Assembly: GCF_028867935.1 (NCBI RefSeq) | Contig: NZ_JAPQNS010000005.1 | Span: 248,001-312,000 of the forward strand | Source of the DNA: Flavobacterium sp. SUN052 | GTDB lineage: Bacteria; Bacteroidota; Bacteroidia; Flavobacteriales; Flavobacteriaceae | DNA length: 64,000 nucleotides | Direction of reading: 5' to 3' | Part shown: one piece after another, positions 36,441-45,887 of the stretch | Layout: every line of letters begins with the position of its first letter | Numbering within the stretch: position 1 is the first letter of the stretch | Notes under the pieces: generated by a model | Seen by the model: only the letters and a program-made list of their open reading frames with translations | What the model was told of the DNA's origin: nothing | Database searches by the model: none | Translations under genes and position numbers: made by a program

Positions 36441-38030
36441 TCAATTTGGGTCCCAAAAAATTAAGTCGGCAAACTGATTTACAGTTTTGAAATTAGCTGA
36501 GTTATACGACTGCTCCGATGATGGATACAGGATCCGGGTTGGTAATTTATCCGCACGCGTTGAGTTCGATTTGTTCGACGCGATGTTGGTGTACCCATTA
36601 CCCGCAGGATTGGTTTTTGGGTAAGTCGTCCGGCGGAACTCGTTCCAGCCTTCTTCCGAATTAATCATGTTTACCGCAATGTATTTCTGGGTAATGATGG
36701 CTTCCAGACGTTGCTCAGGCGTTGTAGCCAGGCCAATGTTTACCAAATAGCTAGCTGCATTATCTGCCTTGTAAGTGGCCACATCAGCGGCTACTGTTTT
36801 ACCCGCTCCAACAACGTTGGTAACGTCTTTGTACAGATACGTAAACGACTGAGTAATGCCCTGATCAAAACTGGCGGCAAAATCACCGGCTAGATACCCC
36901 TTCAGGCGAGCCTCGGCCTGTAAAAAGTGCGACTCAGCAGCCAGCATCAGTGGTTGACCCATTGATGGTCCTTTCAGAACGCCCAGTGCATTTGAAATAC
37001 TCGATGCGCTGCTGAATGTACCCGTGTACCAGGTCGAATAGTTGGTGATGATCGTTGGTGCATTACTTTCATTTCCTAGCTGATTCACAGGTGTTGGTGT
37101 AGCAGTAGACGTGAAGTTCTTGTAGATCACGCTACCCCGGCCATTGTCGGTCAATTTCTGTCCTTTGTAGAATCCAAATGCAAACTGCGTTGGAATACGC
37201 GATGAATTGGCTAGTGCGCCGGCTACTGTATAACCCCATGTATTCCAGGTTGGATTCTGCTTGCCATCCTGTTTGGTATAGCCCGGATTCACAATAGCAT
37301 CCGTCGACAGGAAGCCCAGCGTCTTGTCCATTGCGGCAAATTTTGTTGTAACAAAAGACGACAGTGCCGAAACACCCGACATCCGAATCAGTAACCGCAG
37401 TTTCAGTGTGTTGGCATATTGCTTCCAGCTCGTCATGTTACCAGCAAAAAGTGGGTCCGACGATGAGTTCAACGCTAAGGGGAACTTCGCTGCGTCGATG
37501 GCGGCAATAGCAGCGTCGAGTTTGGCAACCAGATCCTGATAAATCGTAGCAGCATCATCATACTTAGGCGTACGGCCTTCGTTACCCTTCAGTGCTTCTG
37601 TGTAAGGAACGTTACCAAACGCATCAACCAGACGAGCATAGTTCATCGCGGTCATGATTTTGGCAGTTGCGTTAAAATAACCCAACCCCTCAACACCCTC
37701 AGTCTGATCGATTACGTATTTGAAATCTTCAAGGTTATCGTATGTGCTAACCCACAAACCATTATAATCGCCAGTTACCAGGTTGTAATTTAGTAGGTTA
37801 CCAAAGCCGGAAAAACCGCCAGCGTTGGCCATGTAGCCACCAAAGTGAGCGCCATAGTTGTTGTAAGCTGACGATAAGCCTGCAGAACTAACAATAGCTT
37901 GTGGTAAAACAAGTTGTGCTGACGCACCGGTTGCTGAGTTGGGGTTGGTATTGATGTCCAGGTAATTATCGCAGGACGACATTGCCAGAACGACCAGGGT
38001 AAACAACCAATATATGGAATTCTTTTTCAT
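36441..38030 (-). CDS. SusD/RagB family surface lipoprotein (SusD-like_2)
   Basis: A 529-residue lipoprotein; lipobox VLAMSSC (Cys20). It is the SusD-like_2 type: CDNYLDINTNPNSATGASAQLVLPQAIVSS at the N-terminus, TPR-like helices in the middle and the late WNEFRRTTYPKTNP motif. Together with SusC it forms a bellows-like surface transporter for a polymer or peptide. It follows susC by 10 bases. The substrate is unknown, and no glycoside hydrolase is in the operon. Confidence 0.92.
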   Translation of the reverse strand: MKKNSIYWLFTLVVLAMSSCDNYLDINTNPNSATGASAQLVLPQAIVSSAGLSSAYNNYGAHFGGYMANAGGFSGFGNLLNYNLVTGDYNGLWVSTYDNLEDFKYVIDQTEGVEGLGYFNATAKIMTAMNYARLVDAFGNVPYTEALKGNEGRTPKYDDAATIYQDLVAKLDAAIAAIDAAKFPLALNSSSDPLFAGNMTSWKQYANTLKLRLLIRMSGVSALSSFVTTKFAAMDKTLGFLSTDAIVNPGYTKQDGKQNPTWNTWGYTVAGALANSSRIPTQFAFGFYKGQKLTDNGRGSVIYKNFTSTATPTPVNQLGNESNAPTIITNYSTWYTGTFSSASSISNALGVLKGPSMGQPLMLAAESHFLQAEARLKGYLAGDFAASFDQGITQSFTYLYKDVTNVVGAGKTVAADVATYKADNAASYLVNIGLATTPEQRLEAIITQKYIAVNMINSEEGWNEFRRTTYPKTNPAGNGYTNIASNKSNSTRADKLPTRILYPSSEQSYNSANFKTVNQFADLIFWDPN

Positions 38031-38040
38031 CGTTTGTCAA

Positions 38041-41000
38041 TTAAAATGTTAACGAAAGAGTGCCACCGAAATAGCGGGCTGGCGGAGTCTGAGCCAGCGT
38101 TGTGAAACCTACCGCGTTGCTGTCGGTACCATTGGCACTATATTCTGGGTCAGTGTACAGGTTCGATTTTGGTACCCAGATAAACAAGTTACGGCCTTGT
38201 GCACTCAAGGTTGCTGCTTTGATAAACTTGGTTTTCGATAGTAGCGACCGTGGGAAATCATAAGAAATTGCCGCTTCACGAAGTTTCCAGAAGCCAGCTG
38301 AGTTCACGTAGTTTTCGCCAATGCCCGTGTTGCGGGTTCCATCCGTCCAGAAATCAGCACCACCGCTGCGAACAGCAATGTTTGTGTTTGCCACGTAGTT
38401 GCCATCAGCAGCTAGATACGATGAGTTTGGAATCACAAAACGATCGCGGTTGTACCAGGCCGTACGGATACCGGCACCCGAGAAATCATAACCCGTTGAG
38501 ATACCGTTGAAGATGTAATGACCGTTGCGGTATTCAAACACCGTTGTGAAACGTAACCCCTTATAGCGGAGCGTAGTATTTGCCCCTAAAATATGAGGAG
38601 GGTTGGTGATACCCACGCTGCTGAAGCTACCGTTGCTGGCTGGATAACCAGTGATTGGGTCAACAATGATGCGGCCCTGCGGATCGCGGTTGTAGGTTGT
38701 TGCTTGCAGCAATGGGAAAGGCTCACCTGTTTTGGCCAAAATTCGGGCCGACGTACCGATGCTTGACAGAATTAACTGGTCTGATTGCTCCGACAACGCA
38801 AGAACTTTGTTTCGGTTCAGCGTGTAGTTACCACCAATGGTAAACTCAAGACCATTCGCCAGTTTGATTGGCGTAATGTTCAGGTATGTTTCCAAACCTT
38901 TGTTTTCTACTTCACCAACGTTGGTTAGCAAGTTCTGAAAACCAGATGCCGACGATACGAATACCGAGATTGTTTGATCTACAGTGTTCGTTTGGTAGAC
39001 AGTAAGTCCACCATTGATGTTGTACTTTTTCAGCTCGAAATCGAAACCGGCTTCACCTCCTGTTGTAATTTCAGGCTTGAGGCTCGATGATACAAGACCG
39101 TTGTTGATAGTAAAACCAGCACCACTTGAGTAAGGATAACCGGCTGCCTGACCAAATGTAGTGTTCAGTGCGTAAGCGCCAAATGTAGTTGAGTTACCCA
39201 GGTTGATTTGACCAACTTTTGAGTAACCACCCCGTAGTTTCAAGCTCTGTAACCAGTTGCTTGCCTGAAGTGCTGGAATAGCATCCGATACGATGAATGA
39301 TACGTCGGCTGATGGGTAGAAGAACGAACGGTTCTCTTTTGCCAGAATCGACCGCCAGTCATTACGGCCTGTTACGTGCAAGTAAAGGAATTCTTTGAAG
39401 CCCAAACGAAGCTCACCGTACACGCCGGCCTGAGTAGCTCTGAAGTTTGATTCGCCAGCACTTGGGTTGTTCAACGAGTTGCCGATATTGTACAGGCCAT
39501 TGATAACCAATCCATTGGCGCTTACATCAACGTTTTTCGACGTGTTGTCGCGGAAGCTGGCACCACCTACTAAATCAAGCGAGAATTTACTGCCCAGGTT
39601 GGTGTGGTACTGCGCCAGGAAGTCGTTGACCAACTGAGTGTTGAAACTGCTACCATCAGACACTGAACCGGCAATATCGGTTTTCGAGCTACCTGAGATA
39701 CTCTTGGTATAATCCGAGTACGTAAACTTACCCGTTGTTGTTTTGCTCGATACGTTACGCGTAGTGATACCAACGCGATAGGTCAATGTAAGGGCTTCGA
39801 TCGGCTTAAAGCGTAGCTCCAGATTACCCTGGAAATAATCGTTACGGATTTTTTGCCGGTTGTTAGCCAGTGTGAAATAGGGGTTCTGGAAGTACTCATT
39901 ATAATAGCCATTTGGGTTAGCAAACGGATCGTTCTGCCAGTCAGAGTACTTGGTTACGTCAACCTGACCAGGCGACATCAGCAGGTTCTGGTAGGCAGTT
40001 CCTGTTGCACTACTCTGGTCGTACCGGTTGGCAATAAAGTTGGTATTGAAAATGGCAGTCAGATTCTTGTAGATCTGACGTGTGCTGTTTGCCCGGATGC
40101 TATACCGCTTGTAACCATCGTTGGGAACCGTCGATTTCTGATCGAAGTACTGACCTGACAGGTAGTAAGTCGATTTGTCGTCGCCCGAGGTGAGGCTAAA
40201 ATCGGTCTGATTGGCGGCACCTGTTTGCCAGAATTTCTCGCGTGAACCCTGATACGAGTAAGGCGTTGTTTGGATAGAGCCATCCTGCAATGGCTTACCG
40301 ATCTCACGAATCGACCCGTCGAAAGCTGGGCCATACTGTTGGTTCTCGTAAGGCGTGTATGCCGGCACATCATCAGGTGTAGTACCTGATCCGAAACCCT
40401 GCTGAAGTTGTGGCAGGTAGCTAACGCGCTCAAACGTGGTTGTTTGTGAAACTTTTATCTGCGTTTGACCGGCTTTGCCTTTTTTGGTCGTTACGATCAA
40501 GGCGCCGTTTGAGGCATCAGAACCATATAGGGCAGCGGCACCGGCACCATTCAACACCTGAATATCTTCGATGTCTTCTGGGTTAAGGTTACCCAAAATG
40601 CTGTTTGGCGAGATAATGTTGTCGATGATAATCAGGGCCTGATTGTTACCAGTCAGTGATCGGTTACCCCGCAATACCAGACGATACGATGGGTTTACCC
40701 CGCTACTTACGGCCGAAATCAACAGACCAGGTACTTTACCCGATAAGCCAGCGGCAATGTTCGTAGACTTACCCTGTGTGATCTGTTGCGCTTTAATTGT
40801 AGTAGACTGGCTACCCAAAGCACGACGCTGAGCGGTAATACCACCAGCTGTAATTACCACCTCGTTCAGATTGGTCGCATCAGGAGTCAGCGTTATGTTC
40901 AGCGAAGACTGGTTGCTAGCCGCTACTTCCTGGGTAACAAAACCAATGAATGAATAAACCAGGGTGGTGGCTCCTGTTGGAACGCTCAGCTTGTACTGAC

Positions 41001-41175
41001 CATCCACATCGGATGTTGTACCCCGTGTTGTTCCTTTGATGGAGATGTTCACCCCCGGCAGACCTACTCCGTCCTCAGCAGACGTAACCCGACCCGAGAT
41101 CACCCGGTCCTGGGCTAGTAGAGGAATACTTAATAAGCACAGTGCTGTATGCACTAGCAGTAAAAGTTTTCTCAT
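38041..41175 (-). CDS. SusC/RagA TonB-linked outer-membrane transporter
   Basis: A 1,044-residue SusC-type barrel. It has a signal peptide (1-21), a carboxypeptidase-like regulatory domain (RVISGRVTSAEDGVGLPGVNISIKG, about 24-105), and the plug with the SusC signature (LVLRGNRSLTGNNQALIIID and ALYGSDASNGALIVTTKKG). The rest is a 22-strand barrel ending GGTLSLTF. It is the pore of a TonB-powered pair with SusD. The promoter is at 41237-41268. It is the first gene of a three-gene operon. Confidence 0.95.
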   Translation of the reverse strand: MRKLLLLVHTALCLLSIPLLAQDRVISGRVTSAEDGVGLPGVNISIKGTTRGTTSDVDGQYKLSVPTGATTLVYSFIGFVTQEVAASNQSSLNITLTPDATNLNEVVITAGGITAQRRALGSQSTTIKAQQITQGKSTNIAAGLSGKVPGLLISAVSSGVNPSYRLVLRGNRSLTGNNQALIIIDNIISPNSILGNLNPEDIEDIQVLNGAGAAALYGSDASNGALIVTTKKGKAGQTQIKVSQTTTFERVSYLPQLQQGFGSGTTPDDVPAYTPYENQQYGPAFDGSIREIGKPLQDGSIQTTPYSYQGSREKFWQTGAANQTDFSLTSGDDKSTYYLSGQYFDQKSTVPNDGYKRYSIRANSTRQIYKNLTAIFNTNFIANRYDQSSATGTAYQNLLMSPGQVDVTKYSDWQNDPFANPNGYYNEYFQNPYFTLANNRQKIRNDYFQGNLELRFKPIEALTLTYRVGITTRNVSSKTTTGKFTYSDYTKSISGSSKTDIAGSVSDGSSFNTQLVNDFLAQYHTNLGSKFSLDLVGGASFRDNTSKNVDVSANGLVINGLYNIGNSLNNPSAGESNFRATQAGVYGELRLGFKEFLYLHVTGRNDWRSILAKENRSFFYPSADVSFIVSDAIPALQASNWLQSLKLRGGYSKVGQINLGNSTTFGAYALNTTFGQAAGYPYSSGAGFTINNGLVSSSLKPEITTGGEAGFDFELKKYNINGGLTVYQTNTVDQTISVFVSSASGFQNLLTNVGEVENKGLETYLNITPIKLANGLEFTIGGNYTLNRNKVLALSEQSDQLILSSIGTSARILAKTGEPFPLLQATTYNRDPQGRIIVDPITGYPASNGSFSSVGITNPPHILGANTTLRYKGLRFTTVFEYRNGHYIFNGISTGYDFSGAGIRTAWYNRDRFVIPNSSYLAADGNYVANTNIAVRSGGADFWTDGTRNTGIGENYVNSAGFWKLREAAISYDFPRSLLSKTKFIKAATLSAQGRNLFIWVPKSNLYTDPEYSANGTDSNAVGFTTLAQTPPARYFGGTLSLTF

Positions 41176-41236
41176 TGTTAGAAATTAGAAAGTTGATTAG
41201 ATTACAAAAAGTGTTAACTAAATATTAACAATCCGT

Positions 41237-41268
41237 CAAATCTACCAGCTTGTTATCAGGCAGACAAA
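41237..41268 (-). promoter_or_regulatory. Promoter of the susC operon
   Basis: On the minus strand TTTG (41265-41268), 20 bases, TAGATTTG (41237-41244): both boxes match the consensus. The box is 62 bases upstream of the susC ATG. There is no nearby sigma/anti-sigma gene. Confidence 0.65.
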
Positions 41269-41593
41269 CTGTTGTTATAATTTATTTTTTAATACAATTA
41301 ATTCTGAAAAAGTTAAAAAAGGTTAAACAAAATTCTGAATTGCATTTTGTTTATACTAATTAGTGTACTAAATAACTGCCATTCAATAGAAAAAACAATT
41401 TTAACTGGTTTGTTAATAAGACTTTAATACACAGATTAAAAGCCGGCCGGTATGCCTGGTGTTTCATGCAGTTTAACATCTCGGTAACCTCATTCTCGCC
41501 CCACCGGCATCCGACAAGTCCCCTATGATCCGTTTCAAGGCGGGCTTGTTCCGTTTCATTGGGTTTGCTCCTGTTCAGGCAGAAAGGTCCAGA

Positions 41594-41616
41594 TACCTTT
41601 GAACCAGTTAAACAAC
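41594..41616 (+). promoter_or_regulatory. Promoter and start region of the beta-helix lipoprotein gene
   Basis: TACCTTTG (41594-41601) is an exact match; TAAACAAC follows at 41609-41616. The same pair recurs at five other genes in the window. Confidence 0.55.
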
Positions 41617-41642
41617 AAACCCCGTAGCAACGGGCCTCTTTT

Positions 41643-43172
41643 ATGAAACCAACAACTTCCCTCTCCCCGAACCTCAGCGTTCAATCCGCAATTTTTTCTA
41701 CGGCAGTACTTACCAAATGGTTGCTTCTGTTTATGATGGCCAGCCTGTTCTTGATGACGGGTTGTAAAAAAGAAACCGACATCGACCCCGCCGGAGCAGT
41801 AACCGCCGTTGCTGGCCCAGACCAGTCTGTACAGGTTGGGCAGGTAGTGAATCTCGATGGCTCGGCCTCAAGAGATGATCAGGGTAAACCGCTGTCGTAT
41901 CAGTGGGCTATTATTCGCAAACCAGCAAAAAGTACGGTCACTCTCTCGGACCCAAGCTCGTTCAAGCCAACTTTCAAACCCGACGAAGTGGGAGAATACG
42001 AATTCGAACTGACGGTAACCAGCCCCAACGGCAAAACCACTGATCGGATTGTTGTGATTGCCTCGGTGGCTGAGCCAATTGCGATCAACGCTAACATCAC
42101 CGTAAAAACCACCCTCGTTGACCGCATCGCCAACCCCGACCTGCCCGATTATATCGTGACCAAGTCCATTGCCGTAAATCACGAGCTGACCATTAACCCC
42201 GGTGTAGTGATTGCTTTTGAGCGCGATGTCCGCATGGATGTGAACGATAATGGTGGACTGTTAATCGCAAAGGGTACCGCCGAGCAGAAAATCAAATTCG
42301 TGGGTGTGCAAAAAACCAAAGGGTACTGGGTAGGTGTTGCGCTTTACTCGGGCAGCAACGCCAACAGCATGGAATACGTGGAGGTGATGCACACTGGAAG
42401 TCGCACCATGTACAGTACCACCAAAGCAGCCCTGTTTTTGTCGGGCGGTAGCCGGGCGCAGATTGGGTTGAAAAACTGCCTGTTCTCGCAAAACGATGGG
42501 TATGGTATCTATGTATATGACGGCGGTATTTTGCGCGAGTTCGAAAAGAACGCGTTCACCAACCATACCGAAGCGGGTATTCTGCTCGATGCGGTGAACG
42601 TTGTCAAACTCGACCCAGCTTCAACGTTCACCGGTGGCAATGGGCGCAACGTGGTAGAGATAACTTCCTCGGCCATCAAGGGAACCAGCGATGTAGTTTG
42701 GGCTGGCTTCACCGATAAAACCCCATACCGAATCTCAGGCGTATTCTCGATAGATGCTGGCTTCGTGTTGAAGCCGGGCGTTACCCTGGAAATGAACCGT
42801 GATGCCATTATTCAGGTGAACACCAGCGGGTATCTGTCGGCCAAAGGAACCGATACCGAGAAAGTGATTTTTACAGGAGTTGACCGCACGGCGGGGTACT
42901 GGCGTGGTCTGATCTGCTACTCGCTGGATAGCAAAAATGTGCTTGAAAATGCCGAAGTCAACAACGCAGGGAGTGTTCAGATTGTATCAGGCAAGAAGGC
43001 CAACATCGCCATCTACGGCAACAAGGCAACCATGACCATCAAGAAAACGCGTATCAGCGGTAGCGGTGGCTACGGAGTTTATGTAGCCTACGGTGCTTCG
43101 GCCAACACTGATCTGTCTACGGCCAACACCTTTGCCGGCAACGCTGACACCAACGTGTTGATTGAAAAATAA
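41643..43172 (+). CDS. Surface lipoprotein with PKD-like and right-handed beta-helix domains
   Basis: A 509-residue lipoprotein. The lipobox LMTGC (about residue 41) follows a long, Ser-rich signal. Residues 55-145 form a PKD/REJ-like domain (AVAGPDQSVQVGQVVNLDGSAS...YEFELTVTSPNGKTTD). The rest is a parallel beta-helix with short repeated turns (GYWVGVALYSGSNANSMEYVEV and GYWRGLICYSLDSKNVLENAEV are two copies). Beta-helices often bind or cleave polysaccharides, but no catalytic residues could be recognised. It is probably an adhesin or glycan-binding protein. Promoter at 41594. Confidence 0.85.
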   Translation: MKPTTSLSPNLSVQSAIFSTAVLTKWLLLFMMASLFLMTGCKKETDIDPAGAVTAVAGPDQSVQVGQVVNLDGSASRDDQGKPLSYQWAIIRKPAKSTVTLSDPSSFKPTFKPDEVGEYEFELTVTSPNGKTTDRIVVIASVAEPIAINANITVKTTLVDRIANPDLPDYIVTKSIAVNHELTINPGVVIAFERDVRMDVNDNGGLLIAKGTAEQKIKFVGVQKTKGYWVGVALYSGSNANSMEYVEVMHTGSRTMYSTTKAALFLSGGSRAQIGLKNCLFSQNDGYGIYVYDGGILREFEKNAFTNHTEAGILLDAVNVVKLDPASTFTGGNGRNVVEITSSAIKGTSDVVWAGFTDKTPYRISGVFSIDAGFVLKPGVTLEMNRDAIIQVNTSGYLSAKGTDTEKVIFTGVDRTAGYWRGLICYSLDSKNVLENAEVNNAGSVQIVSGKKANIAIYGNKATMTIKKTRISGSGGYGVYVAYGASANTDLSTANTFAGNADTNVLIEK

Positions 43173-43194
43173 GACAGACTCTTCGATTATAGTA

Positions 43195-43299
43195 GAACCG
43201 CAGCGGCGGACCGACGGATTAGACGGATTTTCACAGATATGCTAAAAATCCGTGTGATCCGTCTAATCCGTTCAATCCGACGGTCCGCCGATGCGGTTC
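43195..43299. repeat. Palindromic repeat with ATCCGT units
   Basis: GAACCGCAGCGGCGGACCG (from 43195) is mirrored by CGGTCCGCCGATGCGGTTC (to 43299) with one mismatch. The inner part has tandem ATCCGT units on one strand and ACGGAT on the other. It fills the gap between the beta-helix lipoprotein and the 7TM kinase, and shares its ATCCGTG units with 24126-24214. Confidence 0.8.
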
Positions 43300-43317
43300 C
43301 ATTAAGCCATCATAACC

Positions 43318-44649
43318 ATGGTTTTTCAAATATCTTCGGCGGTGTTTATCGGGATGGTCCTGTCGATCATGTTGCTGAACGTGGTACAATGGACCATTTA
43401 CCGAGACCGGAGCTATGGCCTTTATACGCTTTACATGTTGGCCTGGCTGGTTTATTTCGGCTTGCGGATCAACACGTTTCGCGGCTGGTTTTCGATTGAA
43501 GCAACTCATTTCGTACGGGCAACGGTGGCAATGGGGGCTTTCTATGTCTATTTCGATTTTGCCGATGCGATCCTGGACCTTAGCCACCGATTACCCAATT
43601 TCTACCGGCAGCTTCAACGTATGAAAGTAGGGGTAGTTATCTACGTACTGCTTCAGACTATCGTTTGTTTCTGGATCAGCTGGAATCCAGTTCTTTACGA
43701 AACACTGTATACGGTGATGCGGCTGTTTATGGCAGCCCTGGCGGTTTATAGTATTCGTCAGATTCTAACGCTGAAAGACGTAGTGTCGCGTGCCTATGCC
43801 ATGGGAACCGTTTTTTTATGGGTGGGCAGCCTGGCCGCCATGTTTATATCCATGCTGTCGCCAAACGAAGATTGGGCAGGGCCGTTCTGGCAGGTCTCCC
43901 TGACGTACATGCAGATCGGAATTATTGCTGAACTGATTTGTTTTTCGCTCGGGCTGAGCTATCGGCAAAGGCAGGCGGCTGTTCGAAGCGCGATGATGGA
44001 ACAAGAGCTTCAGCACGAACGCGAAAAACACCACCGCGACCAGTTGGTGTCAGAACTGGCGGTTCAACGGCTGGAGCAGGAGAAAACCGAAGTACATATC
44101 CGGGCGTTGCAGGCGCAGGTGAACCCCCACTTTTTGTTCAACAGCCTAAACTCACTCAGTGCATTGATTGAAGATAACACCCAACAGGCGGGTGTTTTTC
44201 TGGACGAACTGAGTTCGGTATATCGCTACCTGCTCCGGGCCAACGATCAGATGCTAACGCCCCTGTCGGCCGAAATGCGGTTTATTCAATCGTATTTCCA
44301 CTTGCTGCAAACCCGTCATGGCAATGCGCTTCGTGTTGTTTGGCAGGTAGCCCCGCCACTGCTGAGTCGGCAATTACCCCCGCTAACCTTGCAATTGCTC
44401 GTCGAAAACGCAGTAAAACACAATGTTGCCTTACCAGACCAGCCGCTCATTATTGCCATAACTACGGATGCCGACAACCGCCTGCTGGTCCGCAATAACG
44501 TGCAGCGAAAGACCATGCGGGTAATCTCCAATGGGGTAGGGCTGGCCAATATCCTTTCGAAATACCAGATGCTGAACCAGCCCGTGCCAACCATCCGCGA
44601 AGACAACGGGCAGTTTGAGGTTACGCTGCCGCTGATTGAAGGGCAGTGA
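43318..44649 (+). CDS. LytS-type sensor histidine kinase with seven-helix membrane sensor
   Basis: A 443-residue kinase. Residues 1-215 hold seven predicted membrane helices with no large periplasmic domain, as in 7TMR-DISM sensors. A long coiled coil (about 215-260) leads to the H-box VNPHFLFNSLNSLSALI. The ATPase part has N-box VENAVKHN, NNVQRK in place of DxGxG, and GVGLANILSKYQ. It is the largest and the only 7TM kinase of its kind in the window. It lies between the beta-helix lipoprotein and a sialidase-like gene. No LytTR regulator is adjacent. Confidence 0.9.
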   Translation: MVFQISSAVFIGMVLSIMLLNVVQWTIYRDRSYGLYTLYMLAWLVYFGLRINTFRGWFSIEATHFVRATVAMGAFYVYFDFADAILDLSHRLPNFYRQLQRMKVGVVIYVLLQTIVCFWISWNPVLYETLYTVMRLFMAALAVYSIRQILTLKDVVSRAYAMGTVFLWVGSLAAMFISMLSPNEDWAGPFWQVSLTYMQIGIIAELICFSLGLSYRQRQAAVRSAMMEQELQHEREKHHRDQLVSELAVQRLEQEKTEVHIRALQAQVNPHFLFNSLNSLSALIEDNTQQAGVFLDELSSVYRYLLRANDQMLTPLSAEMRFIQSYFHLLQTRHGNALRVVWQVAPPLLSRQLPPLTLQLLVENAVKHNVALPDQPLIIAITTDADNRLLVRNNVQRKTMRVISNGVGLANILSKYQMLNQPVPTIREDNGQFEVTLPLIEGQ

Positions 44650-44657
44650 AAGACAAA

Positions 44658-45698
44658 TCAGCTTTTCTTCGGGTCAATTACCACGTGGCGGATGCGCTGG
44701 CGTTTCCAGGTGTAGGTTATATGAATAAGCCCGTCGCTGGTCTGGATAACGGCAGGGTATGAATATTCGCCCGGTTCGTTTTCGAGTCTGGCCAGGGATG
44801 TCCAGGTTTTGCCATCCTTAGAAATTGCCACATCGAGCGGGGTGCGCGGGCCGCTCGACCTGTCTGGTTTAGGCGAAGTAGGGTTGTACACCAGCACCTG
44901 CCGACCGTCTTTCAGCGTTACGGCATCGGTGCCGGAGTTTGGGTTAGGCAGCGACGTTTTCTGCAAGGCCGACCAGGTTTTACCCCCATCTTTTGACCAT
45001 GTTTCCAGAATAAAACCGCTTTTGTGGGCTCGACACAGTGCCTGCAATTGTCCGTTAGGATGGAATAAAACGCTGGGCTGAATAGCTCCGTCTTCAACAC
45101 CATCATTAATAGCGGCTGTCTTTTGCCATGTTTTTCCCCAGTCGCTGGTTTGTTCGAAATGAACGCGCCAGTTATGATCTTCCGAACTGCTTGGGCATAG
45201 CAAGACGCCCGAAGGCAGCAATACCGGCTTGTTTTTGATCGGACCCGCAATACCATCTGGCAACCGCTCCGCTGCCGACCAGCTTTTGCCCCCATCACTC
45301 GATCGTTTCAGCATTCCCCACCACGTCGACGGGCTGGGCCCAACTTTATAAAACAGTAAGAGATCACCCTTGGGTATCTGAAACAGCACCGGGTTCCAGC
45401 ACGGAAGGCGGTTGCCGTCGGGTTGCACACCCGTAGCCACTTCAACGGGTGTAGTCCATTGCTTGCCCGCTAGGCTGCTTACCCAGATACCTACGTCGGG
45501 ATGCCGCTCGTGGGTGCCACCAAACCAGGCTGCCACTAATCCTTTTGGTGTTTCGGCCAGGGTTGAGGCATGGCATTCAGGGAACGGGGCCTGTTCATAA
45601 ATCCATTCGCGTTGAAGCGTTGGTGTGATCGACTGGGCAAGAACGGGCTGCGTAAGTCCGAATAAAGCAATTGCAATGAGAAAGAATGGGGTTTTCAT
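44658..45698 (-). CDS. Exported sialidase-like protein (BNR_2)
   Basis: A 346-residue protein with a signal peptide (MKTPFFLIAIALFGLTQPVLAQS). It is a six-bladed beta-propeller with repeated Asp-boxes (SSDGGKSWSAAERL, TSDWGKTWQK, SKDGGKTWSALQ) and the FPECHASTLAETPKG start typical of the BNR_2 exo-alpha-sialidase/neuraminidase group. Relatives include sialidases and rhamnosidases; the catalytic arginines were not assigned. It is convergent with the kinase gene. Probably a glycan hydrolase or lyase in the periplasm. Confidence 0.85.
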   Translation of the reverse strand: MKTPFFLIAIALFGLTQPVLAQSITPTLQREWIYEQAPFPECHASTLAETPKGLVAAWFGGTHERHPDVGIWVSSLAGKQWTTPVEVATGVQPDGNRLPCWNPVLFQIPKGDLLLFYKVGPSPSTWWGMLKRSSDGGKSWSAAERLPDGIAGPIKNKPVLLPSGVLLCPSSSEDHNWRVHFEQTSDWGKTWQKTAAINDGVEDGAIQPSVLFHPNGQLQALCRAHKSGFILETWSKDGGKTWSALQKTSLPNPNSGTDAVTLKDGRQVLVYNPTSPKPDRSSGPRTPLDVAISKDGKTWTSLARLENEPGEYSYPAVIQTSDGLIHITYTWKRQRIRHVVIDPKKS

Positions 45699-45776
45699 GC
45701 CCTAAAAACACGGCAGCCAAGGCAACTTACTCTATACTGTTGGCTAACGCAATGGATTTACGTCAATCGAATTGTA

Positions 45777-45799
45777 AGCCGCTTCACCAGTGGCTTTTT
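45777..45799 (+). terminator. Terminator-like hairpin upstream of the ZU5-like lipoprotein gene
   Basis: AGCC GCTTCACCAGT GGCT plus T-run (45777-45799). The sequence CCGCTTCACCAG-GGCTTTTTCCGTTTC recurs at 47306 and 48031. Here no plus-strand gene ends upstream (the neighbour is on the minus strand), so it cannot serve as that gene's terminator. Confidence 0.6.
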
Positions 45800-45816
45800 C
45801 CGTTTCGACCAAACGG

Positions 45817-45864
45817 TTGTGGGAACTGGCTGTACTGACGGGCAATTTTGACCCAGCAAACAAC
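45817..45864 (+). promoter_or_regulatory. Promoter and start region of the ZU5-like lipoprotein gene
   Basis: TTG (45817-45819), 23 bases, CAATTTTG (45843-45850; one mismatch to TAnnTTTG), then CAAACAAC at 45857-45864. The spacing is a little long for the -33 element, so the box is less certain than its relatives. Confidence 0.4.
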
Positions 45865-45887
45865 AACCGGTACACCGGACCAAACTA

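Larger units (their letters stand above)
41176..41642. other. 467-bp intergenic region between divergent susC and lipoprotein genes
   Basis: The left 270 bases are AT-rich (poly-A/T stretches around 41280-41440) and carry the susC promoter on the minus strand. The right 190 bases are GC-richer and hold the promoter of the beta-helix lipoprotein gene. Around 41545 there is CCGTTTCATTGGG, a sequence shared with the modules at 47.3 and 48.0 kb. No reading frame of note was seen. Confidence 0.7.
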
